Made by a program: the position numbers and the translations under genes. Shown here piece after piece: positions 52,790-62,075 of a stretch of 64,000 nucleotides of DNA. A model generated the notes under the pieces. That model was given only the letters and a program-made list of their open reading frames with translations. It made no database searches and had not been told where the DNA came from. Each line of letters opens with the position of its first letter. Position 1 is the stretch's first letter. The DNA comes from Pyrodictiaceae archaeon (lineage in GTDB: Archaea > Thermoproteota > Thermoprotei_A > Sulfolobales > Pyrodictiaceae), in contig JALVSY010000007.1 in the NCBI GenBank assembly GCA_027036135.1, forward strand, positions 748,880-812,879, written 5' to 3'.

Positions 52790-53507
52790 CTAGCTTCTCA
52801 TATATCTCTTTGACTATACTTGTTATCTCATTTATCACGGCCTCTAGCCATTCTCTCCCCTTCTCTGCACTTGCCTGGGATGCTTTTCCTAGCACTGCCT
52901 TCGGGTACAGTAGCTCTTCTAGTTTAGGCGAGTAGGTTGATAGCTTGGGGAACCAGGGAGCTTCGTAGTCCCTTGCCTTATCCATGTCCACGTACTCTGG
53001 GACTATGTGAAGCATTGCACTTGTCTCGTCCTCGCCTGCGTGCCCGGGTGAGCTGAATAGTTGTCTGCGCTTCTCCTGGGCCACATCCCTCCACCAATCA
53101 ACGATAGTTATCACGGCACCGGTCTCGCTACTTACTCGCTTAGCGGCTAGCTTTAGCACGTTCGTGTTGCCTCCATGCCCATTAACAATGAGTATGAGCT
53201 TGTACTCGTTACGGACAAGACCCCTTAACACGTCCTCTACGTAGGCTCTGAATCCTTCCTCATCTACACTAATGGTTCCAGGGAAGCGCTCAAGCGACCG
53301 AGAGCAACCATACCAAATAGGAGGGTAGAGATGCGCGTCCAGCCTCTCCGCTACCTTCTCTGCCACATACTCGGCCTCGATAGTATCTGTTCCAAGGGGT
53401 AAGTGGTCCCCATGCCTTTCAAAGCTCCCCACCGGGAGGACTGCTATACTCTTCTCCTCTTTATCGAAGCGATAGCCACTAAGAAGCCAGGCCTTCTTAA
53501 ACCCCAT
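52764..53507 (-). CDS. creatininase family amidohydrolase (ArfB/MftE-like)
   Basis: Metal sites are intact: PVGSFERHGDHLPLGTDTIEA (Glu/His/Asp), VNGHGGN and GHAGEDETSAML. In archaea this family includes the formamide hydrolase ArfB of F420/riboflavin synthesis; creatininase itself is unlikely. ATG 53507 is 9 nt after GAGGTG and preferred to the upstream GTG. The 3' end overlaps the convergent TrmY-like gene. Confidence 0.85.
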   Translation of the reverse strand: MGFKKAWLLSGYRFDKEEKSIAVLPVGSFERHGDHLPLGTDTIEAEYVAEKVAERLDAHLYPPIWYGCSRSLERFPGTISVDEEGFRAYVEDVLRGLVRNEYKLILIVNGHGGNTNVLKLAAKRVSSETGAVITIVDWWRDVAQEKRRQLFSSPGHAGEDETSAMLHIVPEYVDMDKARDYEAPWFPKLSTYSPKLEELLYPKAVLGKASQASAEKGREWLEAVINEITSIVKEIYEKLVKHEQHQA

Positions 53508-53608
53508 TCCGCGTTGCACCTCTATTCGGGAAGCCCCGTAATGCTACTAGCTAGGATGTACAGAGTATAAGAGAGTGAAGCTATGCTTACTACGTAGTTG
53601 TTGGAGCC

Positions 53609-53830
53609 GTGATGAGGGTTAAAAGCGGCCTAGAGCCCCGCGCGTGGGGGATGGGCGGAGCCAGGCCGCTGAGCTTCTATTACTTAGTCTTTGCCACCAA
53701 GGAGAGAGACAAGCTAGGAGTCTACACTTCTTGGTATTCCCTCATAATTAGCTTGCTTCGTTATACTCTACAGCTTCTTCGCGAAGCTGGCGGAGGGCCT
53801 GGTAACACTAGTGGTAGTCTCGTCAATTGA
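53609..53830 (+). CDS. small hypothetical protein
   Basis: 73-residue frame from GTG/ATG 53609. One hydrophobic stretch (SWYSLIISLLRYTLQLL) could be an amphipathic or membrane helix, followed by a Gly/Ser tail. No family recognised. Supported only by an open frame of reasonable composition in a gap. Confidence 0.35.
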   Translation: MMRVKSGLEPRAWGMGGARPLSFYYLVFATKERDKLGVYTSWYSLIISLLRYTLQLLREAGGGPGNTSGSLVN

Positions 53831-53915
53831 GTTAATTGGTCTCGCCTGTCAGGCTAGGGGCTAGTAGCTTGTTAGGGTAGTACCAACCTAGTAGTTTTAC
53901 CCGGGGGAGAGCCCA

Positions 53916-54125
53916 GTGGCGAAGGTCCTCGTAGCAGTAGTCCTAGAAGAGGACGAGGCAAAGGTTCTCGAGGAAATAGCGAGACAGGAGGGCCACAGCG
54001 ATATTGGCCGTGTGCTCGAAAAAGCGCTACGCACGTACCTGGAGCTAGGAGAGTCTAATACTTCTTTGCAAGCCTTATACTTGTCACGGAGGGTCGGCCG
54101 CATACGGGGCAGCGTTTCCCCTTAA
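53916..54125 (+). CDS. small RHH/antitoxin-like protein overlapping proS end
   Basis: 69 residues from GTG 53916, behind [30 protein letters not shown] and [19 protein letters not shown] show a strand-helix-helix pattern like a ribbon-helix-helix DNA-binding protein. The last 71 nt overlap the 3' end of proS on the other strand, where the sequence becomes less antitoxin-like. No toxin partner is visible. Confidence 0.45.
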   Translation: MAKVLVAVVLEEDEAKVLEEIARQEGHSDIGRVLEKALRTYLELGESNTSLQALYLSRRVGRIRGSVSP

Positions 54126-55512
54126 CCCAGTCAGGTCTCTCTAGAGGCGAGCCGAGTACGCCAGCATCAACTAGCTCTTCTAGCTTGAGCCCACACTCTT
54201 CTCGCCCACACCAGGGCAGCTCGACAATACCCCTCTCTTCTTCTAGAATCCTCTTAGCCTCCTCGATGCTCTCGACACGCTTCACTCTCGTCCTTAGCCA
54301 GTTCCAGGCACGTTCCCTTAGGTTCTTCCTAACATCCTCCATGAGTTCTCTAAGCTTCTCTGGAAGACCCTCCAGCCCAAGCTCTATTTTCTCGAAGGTA
54401 TCGCGCCTAGCAACCATTACCTTGTTTGAGCGTGCCTCACGCGGCCCTATCTCTATGCGGAGAGGTACGCCGCGAGCTTCCCATTCGTAGAACTTTCTAC
54501 CAGGTCTCACATCGTCGCGGTCATCAACGTGTATCCTTATTCCTGCTTCTCGGAGCGTCTTCGCCACTTTCTCAACATACTCGTTTACTAGCCTTCTATC
54601 CTCTTCACTACCAGCTGGTATAGGCACAATGACTACTTGTATAGGTGCTACATTAGGAGGTATAACGGCTCCACGATCATCGCCGTGAATAGCTATCAGC
54701 GTTGCGACAACTCTATCGCTTAGGCCATAGCTGGTCTGCCAAGCATAATCAAGGGTCTCGTCTCTTAGCTGTATCCTTATCTCGAAAGGCACTGTGAAGT
54801 TCTGTCCGAGGTGGTGAACTGTGCCTATTTGAAGTGTCCGGCCATCCGGCATAACGGTGTCGAACGCGACTGTGTAAAGGGCTCCCGCGAACTTGTCCCA
54901 CTCCGGCCTCCTACTTATCACGTAGGGTATGCCGAGCTCGTCGAATATCTTCTTATAGAGCTCTATGGCCTCCGCTACCTGTCTATCGGCGTCCTCAAAG
55001 CTATCATGAACGGTGTGTGCTTCCTTGAACGTTGTTACCTCGCGCAGTCTTATCAGGGGCCTAGTCGCCTTCGTCTCGTAACGGAATATACTGACTATCT
55101 GGTAGTACTTCTTGGGAAGCTGCTTGTAGCTCTTAATCCAGAAGCTCTCCATATAGGATATACTGGTCTCGCTAGTAGGCCTAAGGGCGAGGCGTATATC
55201 CAGTGGTTCTTTGCCGCCATGCGTTACCCAGTAAACCTCTCCCTCGAATCCTCTTATGTGCTCACTCTCCTTCCGTAGAAGCGTCTCCGGAATCAATAAC
55301 GGGAAGAGAACCTCCTCGTGACCAGCCGAGTCAAGAACACTTCTTATTAGCTCTATTACTCTTCGCCGTATCTGGAACCCATAGGGAAGCCATATACCCA
55401 TACCCTTTACAGGGTAACGACCATAGTCGTAGATGCCAGCCTCCTCTAACACCCAGTCAAACCATCGCGAAAACTCCCCCCGCCACTTTTTACGAGGAAT
55501 CCCCTTTGCCAT
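54055..55512 (-). CDS. proS: prolyl-tRNA synthetase, archaeal/eukaryotic type
   Basis: Class II synthetase of 485 aa. N-terminus [24 protein letters not shown]; motif 2 region [24 protein letters not shown]; motif 3 region [17 protein letters not shown](R). Anticodon-binding domain at about 290-390, then a zinc-binding-like C-terminal domain (CGREECG, CPVCGRP) ending in KY, as in archaeal ProS. TATATACC-like TATA (about 55536-55543) is about 27 nt from ATG 55512, so the mRNA is probably leaderless. Confidence 0.96.
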   Translation of the reverse strand: MAKGIPRKKWRGEFSRWFDWVLEEAGIYDYGRYPVKGMGIWLPYGFQIRRRVIELIRSVLDSAGHEEVLFPLLIPETLLRKESEHIRGFEGEVYWVTHGGKEPLDIRLALRPTSETSISYMESFWIKSYKQLPKKYYQIVSIFRYETKATRPLIRLREVTTFKEAHTVHDSFEDADRQVAEAIELYKKIFDELGIPYVISRRPEWDKFAGALYTVAFDTVMPDGRTLQIGTVHHLGQNFTVPFEIRIQLRDETLDYAWQTSYGLSDRVVATLIAIHGDDRGAVIPPNVAPIQVVIVPIPAGSEEDRRLVNEYVEKVAKTLREAGIRIHVDDRDDVRPGRKFYEWEARGVPLRIEIGPREARSNKVMVARRDTFEKIELGLEGLPEKLRELMEDVRKNLRERAWNWLRTRVKRVESIEEAKRILEEERGIVELPWCGREECGLKLEELVDAGVLGSPLERPDWVKGKRCPVCGRPSVTSIRLAKKY

Positions 55513-55697
55513 TAGCCTACACCACTTTGTACGCCTTTATATACCACTGATAGAGTTCAGTATATAGCAATACATTCCTGTCAACTTTCAAAATCCCGGC
55601 CTTGATAGCATTACTAAGGTTACTTCTTAAAAGGAGGGGTATGTCTATCAGTGTCCATTAAAAAGCAATATCCATATCTTTGTATTTTAAACTATTT

Positions 55698-55997
55698 TTA
55701 CTTTATCGCGAAGAGTATTAGTATAGCTATTAACAGCCCATATATTGCAATACCTTCGCCAAGCACTAGGTATACCAGTAGGCGACCATATAGATCAGGG
55801 TTTTCTGTCGTAGCTGCACTAGCTGCTGCACCAGCCCTACCCACAGCAATACCAGCTCCTATAGCGCTCAAACCCATTGCCAATCCGGCTCCAAGAGCCT
55901 TAGCCGTCGCTGTTCCTTGCGCGTGAGCCACTCCGCTAAGAAGCCCGAGTGCTAAGAGGCTTAACCCTAGCACTAGGAACTTCGCGTTGAGCGCCAT
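55698..55997 (-). CDS. atpK: A/V-type ATP synthase proteolipid subunit K (c-ring)
   Basis: About 99 aa with a cleavable signal-like N-terminus (to AHAQ), then one helical hairpin. The first helix is Gly-rich (GLAMGLSAIGAGIAVG) and the second holds the ion-binding Glu in LVLGEGIAIYGLLIA. This gives one Glu per hairpin, so a proton- or Na-binding ring of single-hairpin subunits. ATG 55997 follows GGTGGG. Separated from the atpD-F run by dtdA on the opposite strand. Confidence 0.92.
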   Translation of the reverse strand: MALNAKFLVLGLSLLALGLLSGVAHAQGTATAKALGAGLAMGLSAIGAGIAVGRAGAAASAATTENPDLYGRLLVYLVLGEGIAIYGLLIAILILFAIK

Positions 55998-56085
55998 GCA
56001 GCCCACCGGAGACAAGAAGCTTGTCCCGAAGGGCTAAAAAGCTTATCTTAATCGTCTCAAGCTCCGGCTAGGCTACAGAGGTAAC

Positions 56086-56955
56086 ATGGATACATGTGAG
56101 GAGGGCGAAGCAGCTGTGTCCTCGCATCCAAGGCTCCTAGTCGTCTACTCGCTAAGGGATCCCGCTAGTAGAGGAGCTGCTGAGGAGCTACTCGGTCTCA
56201 TAAATGGCAGGGAGTGCTCTATTCCTAGGAGCACTGGGTGCACTTACAGCGATGAGCTGGGGGCCTATGTGGCCGGGTTCGACGAGGACACAATAAGACT
56301 TGATTTCCTGGACGACGTGGCGCCGAGCGACGTAGAGGCCTATATTATTCTTAGCAGGCATAGTGGCGGGAAGCCCTCGCTAACCGTTCACTACACCGGT
56401 AATCCTGGTCCAAGAGCAGAGCATGGGGGGAGGCCCTGGGAGCTATCTTATACATGGCCTAGGCTTCATGCCGCACTAATCCGGACTTACAGAGTAGTCG
56501 CTAAGGAGCATGGATTAACAAAGGAGTTTCAAGTAGTGCTAGAGGCCACCCACCACGGTCCCACGTCTCTGAGAAAGCCGCTCGTATTCATCGAGATTGG
56601 TAGCTCAGAGAAAGAATGGGGCCGGAGGGATGCCCACCGTGCTATGGCTGAGACTGTTTACCGCGTACTGAGCAACGACTGGACAAGTACGGAGTGCTCT
56701 AGGATAGCTATAGGTGTCGGTGATACTCACTACCCCTCCACGCATACGCGCGGCGTGCTCGAGAAGAGGTACTGTTATACGCACATATTCTCTAAGTATG
56801 TGCTCGAGAACCTTAACGAAGAGCTACTTGAACAAGCAAGGACTAAGAGCGAGGATCTTGTGGACTCCGTGCTCTATGCAAAGATACCAGGAGCTATTAA
56901 GCGCCTTGTGCGCTCATATGCGGAGAAAAAGGGTCTCTATAGCGGGAAGGTATAG
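56086..56955 (+). CDS. dtdA: D-aminoacyl-tRNA deacylase, archaeal type (DTD2)
   Basis: Removes D-amino acids from mischarged tRNA. Family landmarks: YIILSRHSGGKPSLTVHYTGN, EATHHGPTSLRKPLVFIEIGS, and the C-terminal GVGDTHYPSTHT with conserved His. At 289 aa it is normal for the archaeal enzyme. ATG 56086 follows AGAGGT. It sits inside the ATP synthase region on the opposite strand. Confidence 0.92.
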   Translation: MDTCEEGEAAVSSHPRLLVVYSLRDPASRGAAEELLGLINGRECSIPRSTGCTYSDELGAYVAGFDEDTIRLDFLDDVAPSDVEAYIILSRHSGGKPSLTVHYTGNPGPRAEHGGRPWELSYTWPRLHAALIRTYRVVAKEHGLTKEFQVVLEATHHGPTSLRKPLVFIEIGSSEKEWGRRDAHRAMAETVYRVLSNDWTSTECSRIAIGVGDTHYPSTHTRGVLEKRYCYTHIFSKYVLENLNEELLEQARTKSEDLVDSVLYAKIPGAIKRLVRSYAEKKGLYSGKV

Positions 56956-56965
56956 AGGGGCTAGG

Positions 56966-57628
56966 CTAGGCCAGGCCCTCTGCTCCACGCATTCTTGCTA
57001 GGCGGCGCTTCATGGTCTTTAGTCTTATTACCTCTTCTCTCATACGATCATCGAGTACTAGCTTGATGTACTTTATGCTCTGCTCGTAGCCAGGTATGAT
57101 GCTATAGTCGAGTGCGTTTAGTAGTCGCTGGGTATCCTTTAGTTCTTGGAGGAGTCTACGAATAGCTGCCTCGGTCTCAACTACTTTTAGGAAGCTTTCA
57201 AGGACTTCTACTAGCCTATTCCTAGCCTCGAGGAGGTCTGGTGTAAGCCTCGTGGCTGTTACGGGTGCGCTGGGTATGGTCTCCTTCATGAGGGTGAATG
57301 AGGGTGCTTTTATCGCGAATAGTATCCTGACTCCCTGGGCAATCGATAGTTCTGGGGGAATAGCTTCTATGAGGGGCCTCACATTCTCTAGTCCTCCGCT
57401 CGAGACTAGGGCTCTGAAGAAGCTCTGGTAAGCATCCATGAGCTTGCGGGCTGCCTCCTCGTATGCCTTCTTATACTCTACGGCGAGTTGGCGTACGTAG
57501 AGCAGGATTACGTCTCTCTTCTCCTCTATGACCTTCCTTATTCTCTTCATTGTCTGGAGTTCTCTTCTAAGCCTTATTAGGTTAATCTTCGTTGGCAGTA
57601 CTCTTTGGCCACCGAACATTAGCGACAT
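56966..57628 (-). CDS. atpD: A/V-type ATP synthase subunit D (central stalk)
   Basis: Rotor stalk subunit. 220 residues, nearly all helical, with the N-terminal LPTKINLIRLRRELQTMKR and the C-terminal NALDYSIIPGYEQSIKYIKL typical of subunit D. It is last in the F-E-A-B-D run (minus strand), 69 nt after atpB. Its end converges with dtdA. Confidence 0.93.
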   Translation of the reverse strand: MSLMFGGQRVLPTKINLIRLRRELQTMKRIRKVIEEKRDVILLYVRQLAVEYKKAYEEAARKLMDAYQSFFRALVSSGGLENVRPLIEAIPPELSIAQGVRILFAIKAPSFTLMKETIPSAPVTATRLTPDLLEARNRLVEVLESFLKVVETEAAIRRLLQELKDTQRLLNALDYSIIPGYEQSIKYIKLVLDDRMREEVIRLKTMKRRLARMRGAEGLA

Positions 57629-57697
57629 TCTTGCCCAGCCTCACAAATACGTGGTGTGGTTAAGGGTACGAGAGAAACAAAAGAGGCGATTAGGAAG

Positions 57698-59122
57698 TTA
57701 CTGTTGTTGCTGTGCTTTCTTGCGGTACTTGGGGTGATACTTCCTTATGTACTCGTCTTTTATCTTGTAGAGCTCTGTCTCGGGCAGTATTGCTAGTATT
57801 TCCCAGGCTAGGTCTAGTGTCTCTTCTATGCTGCGGTTCTCGAAGAAGCCCTGGCTCAGGAATCTCTGCTCGAATGCCTCGCCGAATCTTAGGTACTTCC
57901 TGTCTATCTCGGAGAGGCTTTCCTCGCCCACGATTGCTGCGAGGCTTCTTAGCTCTACTGCGCGGCTATAGGCCGCGTATAGCTGGTCTGAGACATTGGC
58001 GTGGTCTTCGCGTGTCTTTCCTGGGCCTATACCTTCCTTCATTAGTCGCGAGAGGCTCATTAGCACGTTAATGGGTGGGTAGATGCCTCTGTTGTGTAGC
58101 TCTCTGCTAAGCACTATCTGGCCCTCAGTGATGTAGCCCGTTAGGTCGGGTATGGGGTGCGTTATGTCGTCGTTGGGCATTGTTAGGATTGGCATCTGGG
58201 TTATGCTGCCCTTCTTGCCCTTTGCTCTACCTGCTCTCTCGTAGATTGAGGCTAGGTCGCTGTACATGTAGCCTGGGTAGCCCTGCCTACCGGGAACCTC
58301 TTCTCTCGAGGCACTTATCTCGCGGAGAGCCTCACAGTAATTGGTCATATCTGTTAGTATGACTAGTACGTGCATTCCTAGGTCGAAGGCCAGGTGCTCT
58401 GCTAGTGTTAGGGCAAGCCTCGGCGTGATTAACCTAACGCTTGCCGGCTCGTCAGCTAGGTTTATGAAGAGTGCTGCTCTCTTTATGGCACCGGTCTCTT
58501 CGAAGAACTTCTTGAAGAACAAGGCCTCGTCGTGCATCACGCCTATTGCTGCGAAGACTACTGCGAACTCTTCTCCGGTCCTCACGGTGGCCTGCCTAGC
58601 TATCTGGACAGCCAGCTTGTTGTGTGGTAGACCGCTTCCGCTAAAGATTGGTAGCTTCTGTCCACGAACCATAGTGTTCATGCCATCTATAGCCGAGACA
58701 CCCGTCTGTATGAAGTCCTCTGGATACTCTCTCGCTGCTGGGTTCAATGGGTCGCCGTTTATGTCTCTCCATACACCACTGGTTATTGGGGGCCCACCAT
58801 CTATTGGGTCGCCGAGGCCATTGAATATTCTTCCTAGCATCTCGTCAGACACTTTAACCTCTAGTGTTCGTGCCAGGAAGCGTACCTTTGTACCCCTTGC
58901 GGAGATACCCGTTGTTCCCTCGAAGACCTGGACAACTGCATAGCCCTGTGCCGTCTCTAGTACTCTGCCACGTCTCTTTTCACCATTCGGTAGCTCTACC
59001 TCAACTATCTCGTCGTATGCTGCATCGCTTATACCCTCTACTATTACGAGGGGGCCTCTTACCTCTCTAATTGTCTCGTACTCGCGCACTACACGGGTAG
59101 ATGCCTCAGCCACGGATCCCAC
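57698..59122 (-). CDS. atpB: A/V-type ATP synthase subunit B (non-catalytic)
   Basis: 474-residue regulatory nucleotide-binding subunit. The P-loop is degenerate ([13 protein letters not shown]), as expected for B. Other landmarks: [33 protein letters not shown] and [19 protein letters not shown]. It ends in a Gln-rich tail (KKAQQQQ). GTG 59122 is the first start; a second GTG at 59113 is possible. It follows atpA by 40 nt. Confidence 0.96.
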   Translation of the reverse strand: MGSVAEASTRVVREYETIREVRGPLVIVEGISDAAYDEIVEVELPNGEKRRGRVLETAQGYAVVQVFEGTTGISARGTKVRFLARTLEVKVSDEMLGRIFNGLGDPIDGGPPITSGVWRDINGDPLNPAAREYPEDFIQTGVSAIDGMNTMVRGQKLPIFSGSGLPHNKLAVQIARQATVRTGEEFAVVFAAIGVMHDEALFFKKFFEETGAIKRAALFINLADEPASVRLITPRLALTLAEHLAFDLGMHVLVILTDMTNYCEALREISASREEVPGRQGYPGYMYSDLASIYERAGRAKGKKGSITQMPILTMPNDDITHPIPDLTGYITEGQIVLSRELHNRGIYPPINVLMSLSRLMKEGIGPGKTREDHANVSDQLYAAYSRAVELRSLAAIVGEESLSEIDRKYLRFGEAFEQRFLSQGFFENRSIEETLDLAWEILAILPETELYKIKDEYIRKYHPKYRKKAQQQQ

Positions 59123-59162
59123 CCAATACGAGAATTATATTCCATAATCATGGAGTATGGGC

Positions 59163-60968
59163 CTAGGCGGCTATAGCGGGGGCTGTTCTCTGTCCCTCTA
59201 CGAGCTTCTGCAACCCCTCTATTAGTTGCTGCTTTATCTTGTCTATCTCCTCTACCTTGTCGTTGGGCACCTTATATCTTGTCATTACTAGCTCTCTCAT
59301 TAATACTGCTAGAGAGTCTTTTATCTGCTTAACAGTGACGCCTTTGCTAACAGCTTCTAGGGCTGCATGGTAGAAGTCGATTATTGCTTCTAGTTGCTTC
59401 CACTGCTTCTGTGGCGTAGCGAAGGCATCTATTGGGTCGAAGGCGTTCTGTTGTAGGAAGCCTTCTCTTATCAGCCTCGCTACTTCTAGGATTAGTTTGT
59501 CTTTCTCGCTTAGGCCCTCTGTACCAACGAGTCTTACTATCTCTTTGAGCTCGTCCTCGCGTAGCAGTATGTCGTAGGCCTCGTCGCGGTACTGTTTCCA
59601 CTTGGGGCTAACATTCTTGTGCCACCACTCAGCAACCGTCTCCACGTAGGCCGAGTAGCTCATTATCCAGTTAATCGCTGGGTAGTGCCTGCTGTAAGCT
59701 AGGCGTGCGTCGAGCGCCCAGAAGACCCTTATGAATCTCTTAGTATTAGCTGTGACCGGCTCGGTGAAGTCTCCACCAGGGGGTGACACTGCGCCAGTAA
59801 TTGTTACGCTGCCTATACGCTCCGGTGAGCCGAGGGTTCTGACTCTACCCGCTCTACCATAGAACTCTGCTAGTCGTGAGGCAAGGTAGCTTGGGTAGCC
59901 CTCCTCGGCGGGCATCTCCTCTAGGCGGCCAGCTATCTCTCGTAGCGCCTCTGCCCAGCGGCTAGTGGAATCGGCTACGAGTAGTACGTCGTAGCCCATG
60001 TCCCTGTAGTACTCTGCCATTGTGACCCCAGTATAGATGCTTGCCTCACGCGCTGCTACAGGCATGTTACTGGTGTTGGCAATGAGTATCGTTCTCTCCA
60101 TCATGGGCCTGCCCGTCCACGGGTCTTTCAGCTTCGGGAACGTTACCAGGACGTCTGTCATCTCGTTCCCGCGCTCGCCACAACCAATGTATATCACTAC
60201 TCTAGCCTCACTCCACTTCGCGAGGCTTTGAAGAGTTACCGTCTTCCCGCTGCCGAAGGGACCAGGTATCGCAGCTGTACCGCCCTTCGCAATAGGGAAC
60301 ATAGTGTCTATTACACGCCATCCAGTGATAAGAGGCTCTGCGGGTTCGAATTTCTCCCTTATAGGCCTCGGCTTACGGACCGGCCATTTGTGGTACATCT
60401 TGAGCTCTACTTCGCCCTTACCCGGCACTTCAACCGTGGCTATGGTGTCCTCTACTGTGTACTCGCCCTCGCTTGCAACCCACTTCAGAACACCGTGTAC
60501 ATCGGGGGGTACGAGCACCTTGTGAGTTATTAGCGGGGTCTCCGGGACCTCGCCGAGTATATCGCCGCCAGAAACCTTGTCCCCGGGCTTCAACCCACTC
60601 GGCTTAAAATGCCACTTCTTGCTACGGTCAAGCGCTGGAACCTTTATTCCACGCCTTATGAAGATGCTCTTTGCTACCTCTCTTATAGCGTCCAAGGGTC
60701 TCTGAATACCATCATAGATCTTACCTATTAGGCCGGGTCCAAGCTCTACGCTCAAGGGGGCACCTGTTCCGTATACGGGATCGCCGGGCTTGAGACCGGT
60801 TGTGGACTCATATACCTGGATATAGGCCTTGTCTCCGACTATCCTGTTTACCTCGCCTACGAGGCGCTCCTCGCCCACCTCAACCATCTCGTACATCTGT
60901 ATACCTGTCATTCCCTCAGCTACTACTAGTGGTCCAGCCACGCGAATTATTCTGCCTTTTACGCCCAC
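59163..60968 (-). CDS. atpA: A/V-type ATP synthase subunit A (catalytic)
   Basis: 601-residue catalytic subunit. Walker A GPFGSGKT, the A-specific insertion between N-terminal barrel and core (about 115-190), the catalytic Glu region [16 protein letters not shown], and [17 protein letters not shown] 60968 starts the protein at [15 protein letters not shown], the usual N-terminus. No intein is present at the P-loop, a place where some archaea carry one. Confidence 0.97.
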   Translation of the reverse strand: MGVKGRIIRVAGPLVVAEGMTGIQMYEMVEVGEERLVGEVNRIVGDKAYIQVYESTTGLKPGDPVYGTGAPLSVELGPGLIGKIYDGIQRPLDAIREVAKSIFIRRGIKVPALDRSKKWHFKPSGLKPGDKVSGGDILGEVPETPLITHKVLVPPDVHGVLKWVASEGEYTVEDTIATVEVPGKGEVELKMYHKWPVRKPRPIREKFEPAEPLITGWRVIDTMFPIAKGGTAAIPGPFGSGKTVTLQSLAKWSEARVVIYIGCGERGNEMTDVLVTFPKLKDPWTGRPMMERTILIANTSNMPVAAREASIYTGVTMAEYYRDMGYDVLLVADSTSRWAEALREIAGRLEEMPAEEGYPSYLASRLAEFYGRAGRVRTLGSPERIGSVTITGAVSPPGGDFTEPVTANTKRFIRVFWALDARLAYSRHYPAINWIMSYSAYVETVAEWWHKNVSPKWKQYRDEAYDILLREDELKEIVRLVGTEGLSEKDKLILEVARLIREGFLQQNAFDPIDAFATPQKQWKQLEAIIDFYHAALEAVSKGVTVKQIKDSLAVLMRELVMTRYKVPNDKVEEIDKIKQQLIEGLQKLVEGQRTAPAIAA

Positions 60969-61012
60969 TCACAACCACCCGTGGAACCGTAGACTAGTGG
61001 GGGGAATTAGTG

Positions 61013-61645
61013 CTAAGCACCCTCCTTGCCAAGGAGGGTTTCCAAAATAACTGTCCTGGCCTTTTCTATCACGGGAGCGAGCACGACATCGAGGCTATAG
61101 TTTAGTGTTAGTCCTCCACCACGTGCACGGACAATGAATCCACCAAGACCATCAACGGGCTCCTCCGCTACTGTTGCTTTGATCCCCTTCGGCTTCTCCA
61201 CCTTCCTTAGAGCCTTTGACACGTATTCGGTGTCTCCATTAACCGGGACTATTTCTATCTCCTTGATATCCTCTGGAAGCTTTGAGAACGCGTCATTGAG
61301 CATTCGTGCGAGGAACTCTATGTAAGCTTCCTCGCCCACGAAGCTGCGGAGCTTGGACAGCGCCTCTTGTAAGACCTCGTCTACCGCCTTTGCCTTTATC
61401 TCTGCGAGCCTCTTACGGTGCTCAACTTCCCACTTAGCACTAAATGATGATGCCTTCTCGCGAGCATCTCTAAGAGCGTGGTTAAGCTCCTCCTCTAGTT
61501 TTCGCCGCGCCTCCTCATAAGCTTTCTCAACTATTTGCTTAGCAGCTATTAGTGCCTCATTCATCTTGGTCTCTATCTCTGAGCGTATCTTATTAATTAT
61601 CTCGTCAGCCAGCTTATCTGGGGAACCAAGCACGCGAACAGACAC
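61013..61645 (-). CDS. atpE: A/V-type ATP synthase subunit E (peripheral stalk)
   Basis: 210 residues: a long N-terminal helix (EIETKMNEALIAAKQIVEKA...) and a C-terminal globular domain with VEEPVDGLGGFIVRARGGG, the typical subunit E end that binds the catalytic head. GTG 61645 follows GGGGTGAG. It lies 10 nt after atpF and 44 nt before atpA. Confidence 0.92.
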   Translation of the reverse strand: MSVRVLGSPDKLADEIINKIRSEIETKMNEALIAAKQIVEKAYEEARRKLEEELNHALRDAREKASSFSAKWEVEHRKRLAEIKAKAVDEVLQEALSKLRSFVGEEAYIEFLARMLNDAFSKLPEDIKEIEIVPVNGDTEYVSKALRKVEKPKGIKATVAEEPVDGLGGFIVRARGGGLTLNYSLDVVLAPVIEKARTVILETLLGKEGA

Positions 61646-61655
61646 GGTAACTAGC

Positions 61656-61964
61656 TCACCCCATGCCTAGTGCTTTGAGCAGCTCCTTTTGAACATCCAT
61701 GGGTTGCCCGGGCTCTCGTACAGTAGGGAGACGAGCAACAACTATGTCGCTCCTACTGCGCTGCAGTTGCTCTATAGCGTCCTCAACTGCGTCGAAAAGC
61801 TCAGCCGAGACAAGGACAAGGCCAACATCTTCGCGGATCTCAAGCTCTCTTATCACCTTCTTCGCCTCAGTTGCTGCATTCACGGGATAACCCTCAACAC
61901 CTATGAGGCGGAGCGCATATACTGTATAAGGGTCAGCAACAGCGACTATGTGGCGCTTCTCCAA
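61656..61964 (-). CDS. atpF: A/V-type ATP synthase subunit F
   Basis: 102-residue Rossmann-like small stalk subunit: IVAVADPYTVYALRLIGVEG, VGLVLVSAELF, and a hydrophobic C-terminus VVARLPTVREPG. TTG 61964 follows GGGAGGAGG. It is the first gene of the minus-strand run, divergent from atpI across a 63-nt gap. Confidence 0.9.
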   Translation of the reverse strand: MEKRHIVAVADPYTVYALRLIGVEGYPVNAATEAKKVIRELEIREDVGLVLVSAELFDAVEDAIEQLQRSRSDIVVARLPTVREPGQPMDVQKELLKALGMG

Positions 61965-62075
61965 AACCTCCTCCCAGAGGAACTAGCCCGGCACCATGTA
62001 TATTAAAAATTCTTGCAGCCTCGAGCTATGTGTGGGGGCGTAGAGCTTACAGGTAAGGCGTCAAGGGGGGAGGCA

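Noticed and set aside
60228-60533. 101-codon plus-strand frame inside atpA
   Set aside because: Opposite-strand shadow of a highly conserved catalytic subunit.
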